This document shows positions 11,053 through 23,005 of a stretch of DNA of 64,000 bases, one piece after another. Under the pieces are notes generated by a model. The model saw nothing but the letters and a program-made list of their open reading frames with translations, made no database searches and was not told the origin of the DNA. The translations under genes were made by a program, and so were the position numbers. Each line of letters opens with the position of its first letter. Positions within the stretch are counted from its first letter, which is position 1. Source of the DNA: Ligula intestinalis (lineage: Eukaryota > Platyhelminthes > Cestoda > Diphyllobothriidea > Diphyllobothriidae); NCBI GenBank assembly GCA_036362985.1, contig JAYGXS010000002.1:16000761-16064760 (forward strand), read 5' to 3'.

Positions 11053-11446
11053 CATGGTGTACCAAAAATGTATACACATTTTTAAATAATTGTTAACTTT
11101 GAGTTCATTATAATTTTATTATTTTAAAAGTGAAAAATTTTTGACAAGTATCATTTTATTGTTTTTTTGCACTTTGATTATAACAACAGTGGCTGAATTA
11201 AGAGAAGCCATTGAACATGAATGCGCCCAAATACCGAGGGAAATGTTTCATGGTGTGTGGGATTCCATTGCTTCGCGTTGTTAGTAGTGTCAAGATCACA
11301 ATGGATGTTAGTTTGAAAATGTTAAATGATGAAAAAAACAACGAAATGATATTTATAAATATTTTCATATTTCTAAAATAATAGAATTATCACAAACACC
11401 AATTTAAGAACTATGTAAAATGTGTGAACATTTTTAGGACACCCTG
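11053..11446 (+). mobile_element. Tc1/mariner-type DNA transposon remnant
   Basis: A 394-bp segment bounded by TA dinucleotides (11051-11052, 11447-11448) with imperfect terminal inverted repeats: CATGGTGTACCAAAAATGTA at the left, and the complement of the right end reads CAGGGTGTCCTAAAAATGTT. Inside, 11188-11330 translates with stops as AELREAIEHECAQIPREMFH, then GVWDSIASRC, resembling the transposase C-terminus of this superfamily. Most of the transposase is deleted, so this is a non-autonomous derivative. Confidence 0.75.
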
Positions 11447-11448
11447 TA

Positions 11449-14035
11449 TTTAGCAGGAAATCTATCACTTGTCTACTTTTTGGGAAACTAGGCGATATTT
11501 AATGCTCCAATTATTATTGCTCATATTTTGAAGTTATTAAAGAGTACGTAAGCTAAATTAAAACTACATTTCAATTTAAGACAATTTTTTCAAAGCTTAA
11601 TTTTAACGTTCATAGTGGGCATTGTCTTTTTAACGAAAATAAAGTTTTTTTTTATTTTTATAGATTGGTGAAAATCACCATATACGGGAAGACTGACCAA
11701 AGAAAATCCAACTAAATTCGCTTGAAAGAAAAAAAACATTTCTCCTTTTACAAAGAGAGTGCAATATTTTCAGAAATTATTCCATGTCAGGTGAATTAGT
11801 TGCGTAATGTGTCTGCATTACTAGTCATACAGCACTGACATGAGGCATTTGCCTTTTGTATACGCGAAGATAATTACTGTTCTTCCTTGCACAGCACAAT
11901 TTTCATCCTTTGCTCGAAATAGAACTAAGGTTTAAGGCCTGAATTGAAAAACGCAGTAACCAGTTCCGTTAAAGAGGCAGTTAGAGATGACTGTTTTAAC
12001 TCTATTTAGTTAACTGAACACTTAGTCAAGTTCCAAAATATGCGTCCGAAAACAACTGTAGGCCTTTAGTTAATCTTATCACTCAAAGTTCAGGCGACAG
12101 ATTCTTATCACGGGAAAATTAACGCAATAAACTCCGAACTGCCGACACTTTTACTCGAATTTCAGACGACGGCATCTTATCAGTGGAAGATTAGCGCTAT
12201 AAAATACGAACTGCCAAAGTGCATGCATGGACCTTTGGCGCCGAGAAACTGCGAGATGTCCAGCCTTTAAACGTGCTTTCTTATTGGAGAGAAATTAAAA
12301 AAATGCAGTCTGCGAGATAAGAAAAGTGGAAATCGTGCCATGCTAAAGAGAACGCATCAACGTCAGTCCGTTTTTGCTTTGCGTAAAAGATAGCTGCATG
12401 TGATATGGGTGTGATGTGAAAACAAAACAAAGCTCCTACTGCCAAAACTATTTGAGGAAAAACTTGTGAGCTATCAAAATAAAATGAAGTGCAATGCAGT
12501 GGATGGCCTGAGCGTATTTAGATGACTCGAAACAAAAAGGGTGGATTGACCTTCACGAAGTATGAATAAATTATGCAAATTCGCCCGTAATTGCAATCAT
12601 ATTTCGCGGTAAAACGGTTTCAGGTGTTGCGCACAGTCAACAATGCTGACTTGGACGGCTGGTAGTATAGCAGTTTGCTTAACCCAGGTACCGGCAGGAG
12701 GTTGAGGTGGGTAGCCCAATGCCCTTGGTTTACTCGTGGGATGATCGGAGTCCAGTTTGTCAGACTGGTGCATTTTTATGATAAATGACGCGTTTAAGTT
12801 TAGGAGAGCAAAACGAAATTGGTAGACAAATATTGCTTATCCAAACATCACATTTGAACAGAAACTGACTTCTTATAGCCTACTTCATATTTTCCCCAGC
12901 TGCTAAACTGCTTGATTGCTTGTTGACTTAAACTTTAGAAGGACATAAAAAGCGCAACGGGCTAATTTTGAAAAACGATGCCTTTTCCTCATTCCTACCG
13001 CAGAAGTGGCGTTAGGAAAAAACTACTTGGTGGCATTCTCGGATGCCGATGTCCTTTGATCTGCATACCTAAATAACTACTATGTGTAATTTAGTACGTA
13101 TTGTTATGATTATTGCTGCACTTATGTGTGTTCTTTTATTATTCTTAATTTTAGTTTATTTTTTTAATTTATTGTTTAATTTAATTTTAGTTATCTTTTA
13201 AATTAGCTTAATTATTAATTCAATTTAGTTTTTTAAGCTACATACGGTTGCTTGTAGGTTTATCGTCCTATAATATCTGTCCGAATGCATGAGAAGCTAT
13301 TGTGATTTTGAAAATGTGGGAAAAGCCTATCTTTCGTGGTTTTATTTTAAGCTCTAAATTTCGATATAGAGTCGGCATTGATTTTTAGCCAATTAGTATG
13401 TAATTCTTCTGTAGATACTGTTTCCTTTCGGTTATGTTACTCATTTTAATTATTGCACGTGAATATTTGGTTATTTAAATAATTATTTTTTATTATTCAT
13501 TGTTGTTATACGCTTAACTGTTTAATTTTTTTCTTTCCTGTGATACGACGCAACTAGCAAATCCCTATTAAAACCACTCCCGTAAGGCAGCATGATGGAG
13601 TTAGTGATATCTTAGTGCCTTGGCATATTAGAATGTTACCAACTATTTATAGAGGATGTGGTTATTACATAAGTTGAGAGTTATTGACCTATTTAAGCCG
13701 ATAGTCTACCAGGACGCTGAGCATGACATTTTGGTCTCTCTTGCTGAAGGTTTTTATCGTATGTTCTACAGCAGTATGTGTCCAGGGAAGGCTCAGTAAC
13801 TTACTATCAAAGTAGACTTTCGCACTCTTTCACTCTTTCTGGACCCGTTCTTGAAACAGTCGGAGGTGAGATCGAGCGCTTTAGCTAATAAGGTGTGCCT
13901 GGTTCTTGAGCAGTTGGCCAGGATGCAACCAACAAAAGGGTTTGGGTCGACCCCATCACAGTGGAACTGCTATCTAGGCCACATTAGGAATGGATCATTG
14001 AATTCTGAATCCAATAGTTAAAATAACTTGGCATT
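11449..14035. other. no gene recognised
   Basis: Strongly AT-rich, including an A+T stretch around 13130-13230. No ORF, RNA gene or element could be supported. Confidence 0.45.
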
Positions 14036-14039
14036 GACT

Positions 14040-14160
14040 TATCTACCTATATGAACTTTGCGGCAACGGTCTAGAACCCTTATCTGCAACTTTCGTTGAT
14101 AATGGGTTCCAGGGAGACTCTTAAATGTCAAGCCAATAAACTTCTCGTTCCATTGAGTGC
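14040..14160 (+). repeat. decayed PLE terminal repeat
   Basis: ACCCTTATCTGCAACTTTCG, GATAATGGGTTCCAGGGAG, AAATGTCAAGCCAATAAAC and TCGTTCCATTGAG follow one another in the order and spacing of the hammerhead-pLTR block elsewhere. The ribozyme core is lost. Confidence 0.4.
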
Positions 14161-17100
14161 ATTTATTCGTCGTCCTCTGGACTGTTAGCTCGAATTCGCC
14201 TATTCGCTTCTTTTGTGAAAACTTTGATTTGCTCACGCAAGTCTTTTAATTTTTCTAGTCTGTAGTGTCTTGCATTATGTTTTCGAGGCGGGCATCTTCA
14301 TCGCACAAAGAGAGTCCCTCCAACGCTGAACGCTCAAATTTCATATCAAATTACATGTCAAATCTCTGCCTCTAAATTTCTTGGAGTACTTTTAAAATCC
14401 CTACTTAGTCTCCTTTGAGTCGTCGCGGTTGAAGCCAATTTTTGAGGAGGCTATGCGTTACCTAGGTTGAAAGGACCTCTTGGAGGCCTGGAACGCCTGG
14501 TGGCCAGCCAAGTCCTCAGTCACCGGCCAAATGTTGCAATTGAAGCGAAAGTTGAAGGGGCGCATCTTGAGACCTTATCTGCAAAACCTGAAGGAGGTTT
14601 GCGTTGCATTCGAGTGCCAACTGACCGCTAAAGATTTACTCTCGGACTCAATGCATAAACACATCATTCAGAAAATTTCTTCGGGGTACTAATCAAGGAA
14701 CTCCTCATTCTAGTTACAAAGCGCCATCGCGAACAGTGATTTCTACCAAGTACCTCCTTAGCAGACTGCGTGCAGGGACAGGGATTTCCGCGTGATCTGG
14801 TTTATATTGATTTTTTAAGCATCGGCCGTACTCTCTCTTCCCCACCCACAAGCCCCCGATGCCATACGCAAATCAAAAAGATCTGAGGTCTGATCCAGTA
14901 CATCTGACCGGCGTAGAGATATCCTGAACCTATGTCCATTCGAACCACAGCCCGACGCGCGGCATCCAGTATGGGTAGGCATCCTCGTTTTGGCAAAGCA
15001 CGTGTACCTGTGGCCAGGTTAAGTGTCCCTTGTTGAACACAAGAGCAGGAGGAAACGCTCATTCATGCTCAAAATTATTAAATTGATTTTTATAGCACGA
15101 ACTCTGGTCCTGCATAGCACATAACCAGTGACGGTTTGGTCTTCTAACTTCGTTATGAAATGGTCCACCATAATGTCGTTTTTATGCATCAGTATCTGCT
15201 AGATGAAAGGACTGGGTTTCCTTTCCAGCAGAGATACCTTCATAAAGAAAAATTTACTGACCATGCCCAATAAAATATTATCGCTTAACTTGACTTCCTT
15301 AATAAAATATGCTGCCTTGAAATACAAAGCTGTCCAGGTTAATCTTTACTTTGCGTCAGACGAGTGATTATCAGAAAGGTCAAGTTCAATAAATCGACCA
15401 TCATACCTCCTTCACAGGCACTTTTATTATATTCCTTTTTCTCTGAAAATTCTGGCTCTTTTTGAAATCATCTGATTGAGAGAGGTGCTTCCAGAAACCT
15501 TAATTTGTGTAGTTTATTCAAAACAAGTAGCCAGCCCTATCTGAAATGATAAGTGATTCATATGACTTGGTTGTAGAATTGACCATCTTGTCTAGTTGAA
15601 AGCCTTTTATAGACCATTCATTTTGTTTTATATCCCACAATCGGTTGACCTCCGTAAGGTTTGAATTAGGTCCTAGCACTAGCCATCCAACAGTCAGCTA
15701 AGCACTACATTGTCATTGCTCCTCAGGGTGGATTATTTAATTGCCACAACCTTTTATCTACAATAAATCACATTTTGAAGTTTTCAAACACTGGGCCGTC
15801 TTGTGTTCACGATTACAACAAACCTCCCAAAATGTTTTTGGCTTTCATCAGCAACTTTTTACAGCAGTCAGCATACTTCATTGCTCTTAACCTTGATACC
15901 TTATATTCGGACCTCAAAAAGTCCTCTTAGTGTTTTTCGAAAGACTGCTGCGTTTTTAATAGGGTTTTGCTTATACTTGCCTGCACAGCGATAAGTAGAA
16001 CAAGACCGGTGATCTTACCAATGTGTATATAAATTGCACTATCACCCAGGTTTCTTCGTCTGAATGGTGTCTCGCCTCCTCGGTTTTTGCATGGAATCAT
16101 TGCGAAACCTAGATAAATAGGTAAGACTGTATTTAGGGGTCTTTTTTGCTTTTAACTTATAACAATAACCTACTTTTATATGTTTGGTGACCCAACTTTT
16201 CCTTTTTTCGTTAAATTCCGCCATATTAAGGTTGAATTTCCCTCAATAAGCATCAGTCGTCTGAGCAACATGAGTTTGCTTTGATGGATTTTATTCAGTT
16301 AAGTGCATTGGAACAAGTATCAGTTTCTTCTTTTTAACATTTCCTGATCACTTCTAGCATAGTTGAAGATTCATTGAGTCCTGCTAAGCAAGAACTAAAT
16401 ATTTAACCACAAATTACGTAAAACGGTTGGGCGGGGAAATAGATATTTAGACGGTCCTACAAGACAGTTTTGCCGACAGATGCATTGATTATCTTTTTGT
16501 AACTTCAGCCTAAAGTCAGTGTGTAGCTGGCTTCTTTGAAATTAGCAAGGCCAAACGGCCTCATCATCAGTTAAAATTTCACGTACAGGTAGGTTATAAA
16601 TGTGATCATTTGCGTACTTAGCAGCCATCGAATTCAAGAGATGTCATGCCAGGAGCTGCTTGGTCGAAAGGAGACTCGACCGCTCAAATGAGAATTTTCT
16701 TTGCTTTAGGGGCTGTACTGATGCATTATCACAACATAATGGGCATTAAAAGATAGCACAGTTGGAGCAAAGGTGGTTAAGATATTTTTAGGCTGCAACT
16801 GCGGAGAACTGTGGAATGATTAACTTCAAAATAGCCCTCTTAACCTTGCCTGAGCACCAATGAGCACTTAAAAACCCCTTATAAACCGTAGTTGGTTTTT
16901 TTGTAGCTAATTGAATGGAAGGACTTTGCAAAATCTCTCCCCACACCTCTTGCTTAAGTGGCGATGGACGGCGTGAAGGACCCTCGAAAGGATTGTTTGG
17001 TTCACTGAATCTGCGCGCCAAAACTTAGCGGACCTAAATAAACCCAAATTTTAGATGAACTGTGAAGGGAGGGGAGAAAAAACCGCCTGTGACCTAGCTG

Positions 17101-17830
17101 CTGCCCAGTTCGTGCGTTATTTAAACGTTATTGGAGTTAAATAATCCTTTGAGCTTTCTTGGTCTGCCAAAAAAACTCTGGAATATTTGTTTACCAGCAC
17201 TGAATTTTTCACTTGGAGGCCGTGTAGGTATTAGAAAATGTGGGTTTAGGCAGTCAATGGCTTTGCTTTAAGTGAGTGCTGATATCAGAGGTGGTTATAT
17301 GACCATTTCATTTTCACGTAAGCATTTAGCCCTGCATTGAAATCCCCAAAAACCAAAATTAGACGTTTTACAAGCCGTGAAGTTCTCGTTAAGCGATTAA
17401 CTATTAGTTTTAGGGAATCTTATTATGTGCTCCAAAACAATAGTGCACTGATCGCTGTTCGGTACAGTTGTCTATAAATTACTAAAAAAAGATTTTACTG
17501 GACAGGAGTTGCATGTCGTCTAGGAAGACGGGACACAGTCACCAACTGAACGGAATTGTTTCCCTCGTCGGCGAAAAATGTCTCATTCAGAGTTAAACCA
17601 TTTATTTGCTGACGACAATACCCTTCCCGTTTCTTGTCTTCAGTTCTATTACATCAAAATATGATACATCATAACATAGCAAGCATACTCGTTATTATGG
17701 GCTACAGAACCAAAGAAGCTAAAGGGCTCTGACATAAGAAAAGTGGACAGTGAAGGGGCCGGAAGCAAACATGCCGTGGTGTCCTACCGAGTTAGCAGTC
17801 AGATGAGGTCGGACAGACAGTTTCACTGAG
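14161..17830. other. no gene recognised
   Basis: ORFs up to 86 codons occur (for example 14802-15062 minus) but show no domain, homology pattern or exon structure. No repeat was identified with confidence. Confidence 0.4.
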
Positions 17831-17836
17831 CAGGAC

Positions 17837-18493
17837 GTGGATAGCCACCAGACGGCTTCAGCATTAGAACAAAACGCGAATTATAGTTGGTTTCAGTCCA
17901 GCTACTCTCCGTTAGTATTGAATGGGGCTCTTGCGACGTCAATCTGTACGCTCTGCCTAATCGCTATCCGGCCGACTGGTCCCATGGGGCTATGGATGCT
18001 TGAGGAGGACAAGGAACGCAACCAATACCAAAATAACCTTAAGGTGTCCCTGTTCAACGCCTGGCTGTGCCAGGAGCATCGACCTTGGCTGCGAGTGGTT
18101 CCGGGTCGGCTGACTTCACTTCGATCTGGCCAACTGCACCATTTGCACACACACAAATTTTCTCAATCACAGGCATCTGCGTCCGACTGTTCGATCGCCG
18201 CTCTCGATGATGTCCACCACGAGCTTCAGCAGGCTGAAACGACGCGGTGTCTCCTGCAGAATTATGTTGAAAAAAAGACTTTCGAAGGATCTACCTCACT
18301 ATCTACCCACTCTTACATCGGAACTCGGTGTCGAGACAAAAATTCAAGAAGACCGGAGCCGCGGGAGGGCACAGGCGGCTGGCGAGACCAACACATAACA
18401 CGCGCCACAACCGCACACCTCCATATGCAGGCTCCCGCGTTGGATCGCCATGAAGACCACATTAAGATGGAGTCATTGCAGGTTGACTCTTAG
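17837..18493 (+). CDS. unrecognised 218-codon open frame
   Basis: The longest open frame in the 12-28 kb part. It opens on GTG; the first in-frame ATG lies within PTGPMGLWMLEEDKE. It has a Leu/Ser-rich N-terminal part and a His- and Gln-rich middle. No domain, signal peptide or clear membrane segment was recognised. It lies in a locally GC-richer island (17.7-18.7 kb) whose base composition resembles transposon-derived tracts elsewhere in the window, so it may be part of an unidentified repeat. Confidence 0.2.
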   Translation: MDSHQTASALEQNANYSWFQSSYSPLVLNGALATSICTLCLIAIRPTGPMGLWMLEEDKERNQYQNNLKVSLFNAWLCQEHRPWLRVVPGRLTSLRSGQLHHLHTHKFSQSQASASDCSIAALDDVHHELQQAETTRCLLQNYVEKKTFEGSTSLSTHSYIGTRCRDKNSRRPEPREGTGGWRDQHITRATTAHLHMQAPALDRHEDHIKMESLQVDS

Positions 18494-19395
18494 CCCGCAG
18501 TAGGCCACTCCACACAGCAGGACACATACTCGGCCGGCTTTGGTGTCCACGTTACCCCGTCAGTTGGAAACCCTCAAAGCCAGTACTTTTTGCGCCCCGC
18601 GATAGCTTCAAAATGAGGATCAACCTCACTCTCTCCCACAGCGCCAGCAACAGGCCTCTGCCTAGCTGATCGGTCGCATGGTCGCATTTGTGCCCAGAAC
18701 TACATACACATCACCCGGACCACTACAACGTAGATCAATGGAGACGGGCCGATACTCAAACAACGAGAATATTTTTCTGTAAGCAAATGAATTGGCAGTC
18801 CTGCCTCTCCCGCTAAGTGCGTCTACCGTACAACAATCCTCTTTAGATGGAAAAGCAGCGTTTGTAGAAGAAACATCGAAACAAATCGACAGAACAGCAA
18901 GAAACGTGATGGCAGCGTTTTCTCGCACTTGTACCTTACTCGCCCAATCTAGCCCCCTGAGATTTCTTCTTCTATTTCCTAAAAATGAAGAAAAAAGGGG
19001 AAGACATATGCAGAACGTAGGTGACATTAAGAAAATATCGCTTGCGGCACTTTACAGTACCGGTTCAGGAAGATATACACAATCGATTGGTAAAAGTGCA
19101 TATTGTCTAATTGACAGTACCTGAAAGGAAGCTCTTGTTTTAATATGCTATCTTTAATTGAGAAAAATCAGATAAATAGTTCGCGTATTTTGGGAGCCCT
19201 TTAGTCAATCATAAATCAGGGACTGGAACATGCAAGTCCGAGCGCTGCAGTCAACGATATCCACCACAAACCCTCAGAGCGGTGCAGCGATAATAAAGGC
19301 GTGCATTACTCTATTATGAAGTAGACGGACGCAGAATCAAAGGTGCCATGCTCTTATTGCATATTTTTGTTCCTGCAGCAAATTAAATGGACGGG
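18494..19395. other. no gene recognised
   Basis: Overlapping opposite-strand ORFs of 110-121 codons occur at 18.66-19.12 kb; neither resembles a known protein. GC-richer than its surroundings at the left end. Confidence 0.35.
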
Positions 19396-19399
19396 TGCC

Positions 19400-20010
19400 G
19401 TGATTGGCAAAGCTAATTTGCGCGTCTATGCGTGCCAAAAACAACTGACTGCGACCTTCTCCCAGTCTTGAAACTACTGACATCCTTTCCAACGAGGTAT
19501 CTTCTTTCCGATATCTTGGTGTTACGATGGCATCCAAGCTTACATTTGCTCTTCATCTAGAAGGCCTTTTTTCATTAAAATCCGTAAAATTTTGTATGAT
19601 ATCCGCCGCTTGCGTTCATATCGCACACCGCAAACCCTTATCTGGTGATTTATAGATGCCTGCATTCTACCCTCCCTCCTCATTTTTTACTGCTCTCTAG
19701 TTATTTTACCAGCCTTACTTAAAAAAGAACTAGTCATTCTTATACGTATCCTCTTAAATGCTCTCTTCAGCTGCTGATGGTTCCTTTGTGTCTTTTTTAG
19801 CTGGCATTGTAATACAGCGCTACTTAAAAAAGCTCAAGCAATTTGCTGATCGCATCCTTAGTGAGGTTGCTCAGCCTCTGAACTCAGAACTAATGGCTGT
19901 GAAGTCTTTCCATACAATGCACCGACTTCCATCGTATGTCTTGCCGTACATCAGCATATCAACACTCTGTGCAACCACTCCTAGCACGCGATCTCAGGTG
20001 TAAAGATGCG
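19400..20010 (+). pseudogene. LINE reverse transcriptase C-terminal relic
   Basis: A broken plus-strand frame reads SSFRYLGVTMASKLTFALHL, the YLGVxxxxxLTF block that follows the RT palm in non-LTR retrotransposons. It continues, with shifts, through a region with arginine-rich and LLKKxLVILxR-like strings to MLSSAADGSFVSFLAGIVIQ and ILSEVAQPLNSELMAVKSFH. Only the post-palm region survives, with several stops. The clade cannot be assigned securely. Confidence 0.5.
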
Positions 20011-22745
20011 GAAATGGAGATGTTGAAAGCTGATGTGGATATCATGTAAACCTGAAATTGTGAGTACTCTATGCCCTTTTTCCACGATCTTTTACTTACC
20101 TAATTCCTCGCTCTCCGTTAATGAAGCCACCTTTTTGAAAATTTAGGATATTTCCTTCGAAATAAAACATTCTCTCTCCTTCTCTGGTCCTTACTTCTTT
20201 AACCTACGATCGATTTGGATCTAACGAGGATTAGATTACCATAGAGACCAACTGAGGAGGCAGACTGACTTCCCTTTTTGTTCGGGTCTGGCTGTGTTAT
20301 CATTCTGAGTCACGTCTATTATCGCAGCGTGAAGTATTCCAACGCGTCAGGTGTTTGAGTGTGAGGAATGCGCTGATTCGCCAAGAAATTGTTTATTTTT
20401 CAGTGTCCAGCTCACTCTTTTTTTCCGTCACACATGTACCAAGTGACTTTCCGACCTTGTCAAACAACTAGAAATTGCTGAAATATACAAACAATCAGTG
20501 TGGTCGTGCCACATGCTGCCTGGTCCGAACTTCATGTTAGAGGCTTGGCCAGCAAACATGCGCACCCCAATGACTGGGCTCTGTCGAGTGTTCTAATGAC
20601 CGTGAGGAAATTTTAAATCTCAACAGGGTATGAATAATTCACTAGAATCCTCGTTTATTTCCCAGATCAGCACGCGAAAACGCCATCTTTCTGCAACACA
20701 GAACCGGGTGAAATAAAGAGTATATAATCTAGGCAATACAACGGAAAGGATATATAAATAAAAAAGAAAGTTTATAAAATAAACGGAGGTTAAGTTGTTT
20801 CGCGTGTAAATTAAGGGTGTGCGCGGCACGTTGCGCCGCAAACTATACTAAGCTTACTCCGTAATACTATGTTGGACCTCATTTAAGTTGAAGTAGACAA
20901 ACTTCTTACCACCTTTTTTTAGGAATATCGAGGAACCAAATCAATTATTAAGTAAATGTAAGGAAAATTGTCTAAATTTGTCACACCCAATAAAGTATAC
21001 ATAATTTTTTTAAGTAAATTTCTGTGTTTATTTGTAGCGCGTTGCCTTGTTGCGAAAACATTAGATTATTTAAATAATTTCTGGGACCTAAATTAGGATT
21101 CCACCAATTTTGTTAAGTATCGTCATCATCATAAGTCAATCTCATCGTCCCTGCAACCCCCTTGAGCAGGGGGCTAACCCGTTATTGTGCAGTCGATTTG
21201 TGTGACCAAAGGCTTCCAGTGACGCTAGCCAGTAAATATTTCAATAACGACCCAATAATCTTCAAAACACTGTTCTCTTTGGATTACGGTCTAGCTGAAG
21301 GAAGCCCATTGACTTTTTAAAAAAAACAAAAACCCAGACACTTTAACATGCGATGGATGAGCGTGTAAGCGCTTAGAGCGAGTTCGACGCAACTATCTCT
21401 GGGGAGGATTTAAAAGACAATTCAAAACGTTGTGTTGTCGTGTTCCCTTCTTCGAGTGTGATGCATATTTATATTTAAAACGCTAACAGGATGTTGCAAA
21501 GTTCCCTAGCTAATATAGAACAATAGAAATCAAAGGAAGCGGCGTCTCCTTGTAAGACCGCGACGTCTGAAGAATCAAATACAACAAACAGCTAATTTCA
21601 ACGGCAAAGAATTACGTCAGAAAATAAGTTTCGTCAGCGCTGACCGTCATCAAACCTTCAAAGAAGTTCCTCTATACGGATCTTAAAAAAGCAGACAGCG
21701 GTCATTCTCTGCGTGGGTTGGCCAAACACTGCCATTTAAATTACAATGAATATTATTGCAGCATAAGAATGTCCAGGTTTTCAGAGTGCAACATTTTTCA
21801 ATCGCGCAGCGTGCGGTCACACTGAACACGTTGACTGCCATTCAGGAGTTTCGACTGAAAGTTGTTTTTAAAAGGTAGGTTGCAGTGTCGCTTGATTGAT
21901 GTGTTATGTATCCATCAAAATGCTTATTCTTCTTCCGGCACAAAGGTTCAAAACACATTGCCATCTCAACAGCTTTTCACATTTATTTTTATGATTATGC
22001 AGTTTATGCTGCGATCGAATTATTTCGACAATATTAACAGTTGCATATGCACACACAGAGAGCCCCACATTCTCAAAATTATAGCATGACTTTTGTATAC
22101 TTCTGTATAGATTCAAACAGGCTAATAACCTATTAGTTTTACTTGGCTTGAGCATAAAAGTAGTTCAAATTTTAAGTCCTCCTAGATTTCTCTAGTCATC
22201 GAAATGATGAAGCCATATTCTACAATCTTATCCTTCAGACAAATAAATATTTAGACATTTTCTGCTGATACTGTATAATATGATTTTTTGCCTCCCTTTT
22301 CGTTGTGGTTCACGTTTTTTTAAAAATGTTAATCAAAATGATCTTTTCAAAATTCGTTAAATAAGTGTGGACGCATTCGAATGTATATTTAAAACTGCCG
22401 AGCTCTACCCTTCTCCATAAACCACAACCGGACGTTCGGGTATCATCCAAAAGTACCCCAATTTTTAATGAATGAAGACTGTAAATTCCGAGTCAAAATA
22501 TTGTTAACAAAGATATTTGAGGGCGTTTTTCTGGGTGTTCTGCTTCATAAATATTTTTATTATATTTTAAAAGGGTCTGTTTGACCTAAGAGTGTACTCT
22601 AAAGAAGGTGTAATTAAATTTCCAGTTTTCTTAAGTGCAGTATCCCACACACATTCAGATATTGGCGTACTAAACTATAGTTGTCTTTTTGGGTCGAAAC
22701 ATATTCGAAGAGTTCTTTCTAAAACCGCAGGATGCACACTTCTCT
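20011..22745. other. no gene recognised
   Basis: AT-rich. There is a small hairpin at about 21158-21176 (CCCCC...GGGGG). Nothing coding could be supported up to the promoter region of the neuropeptide gene. Confidence 0.4.
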
Positions 22746-22750
22746 AATAA

Positions 22751-22886
22751 CCAATAAGATGCTTCAGAATTCGGGAAACACTCTGTCCAATAGCAAACCA
22801 AACCACCCCCAGGTGGCTGATGAAAGTATAAAATATGCGAATGGTAAATGGGTCCGTCAGTAGTCGCAATATTTATCATCGACACT
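22751..22886 (+). promoter_or_regulatory. promoter and 5' UTR exon of the neuropeptide gene
   Basis: CCAAT boxes at 22751-22755 and 22787-22791 precede a TATAAAAT box at 22827-22834. Transcription would start about 25-30 bp downstream, giving a short non-coding exon ending at 22886, where CGACACT meets the strong donor GTAAGT. The matching acceptor (pyrimidine-rich TTTCTTTTATTTGAAG) ends at 23001, four bases before the ATG. Promoter elements, splice sites and the coding start are in consistent order, but no transcript evidence is available. Confidence 0.6.
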
Positions 22887-23005
22887 GTAAGTTTGGAAGC
22901 AATTTATTCAGGCTTGGTCATTGACCACTAGAGCATTTCCTAGAAGTTTTAATATGCAAGCACATATTAATTTTGCTAATTCTGATTTCTTTTATTTGAA
23001 GGCAA

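Noticed and set aside
14802..15062. 86-codon minus-strand ORF
   Set aside because: No domain, no repeat partner, no exon context; length is within chance expectation.
16540..16566. CTGATGATGAGGCCGTTTGG on the minus strand, hammerhead-like start
   Set aside because: No GAAA-plus-palindrome follows at the required distance.
18662..19124. Overlapping opposite-strand ORFs of 121 and 110 codons
   Set aside because: Neither resembles a known protein, and overlap on both strands suggests chance openness in a GC-richer patch.
20500..20590. LEAW-like string resembling the end of a PLE endonuclease
   Set aside because: Only five residues match, and no other PLE block is collinear with it.
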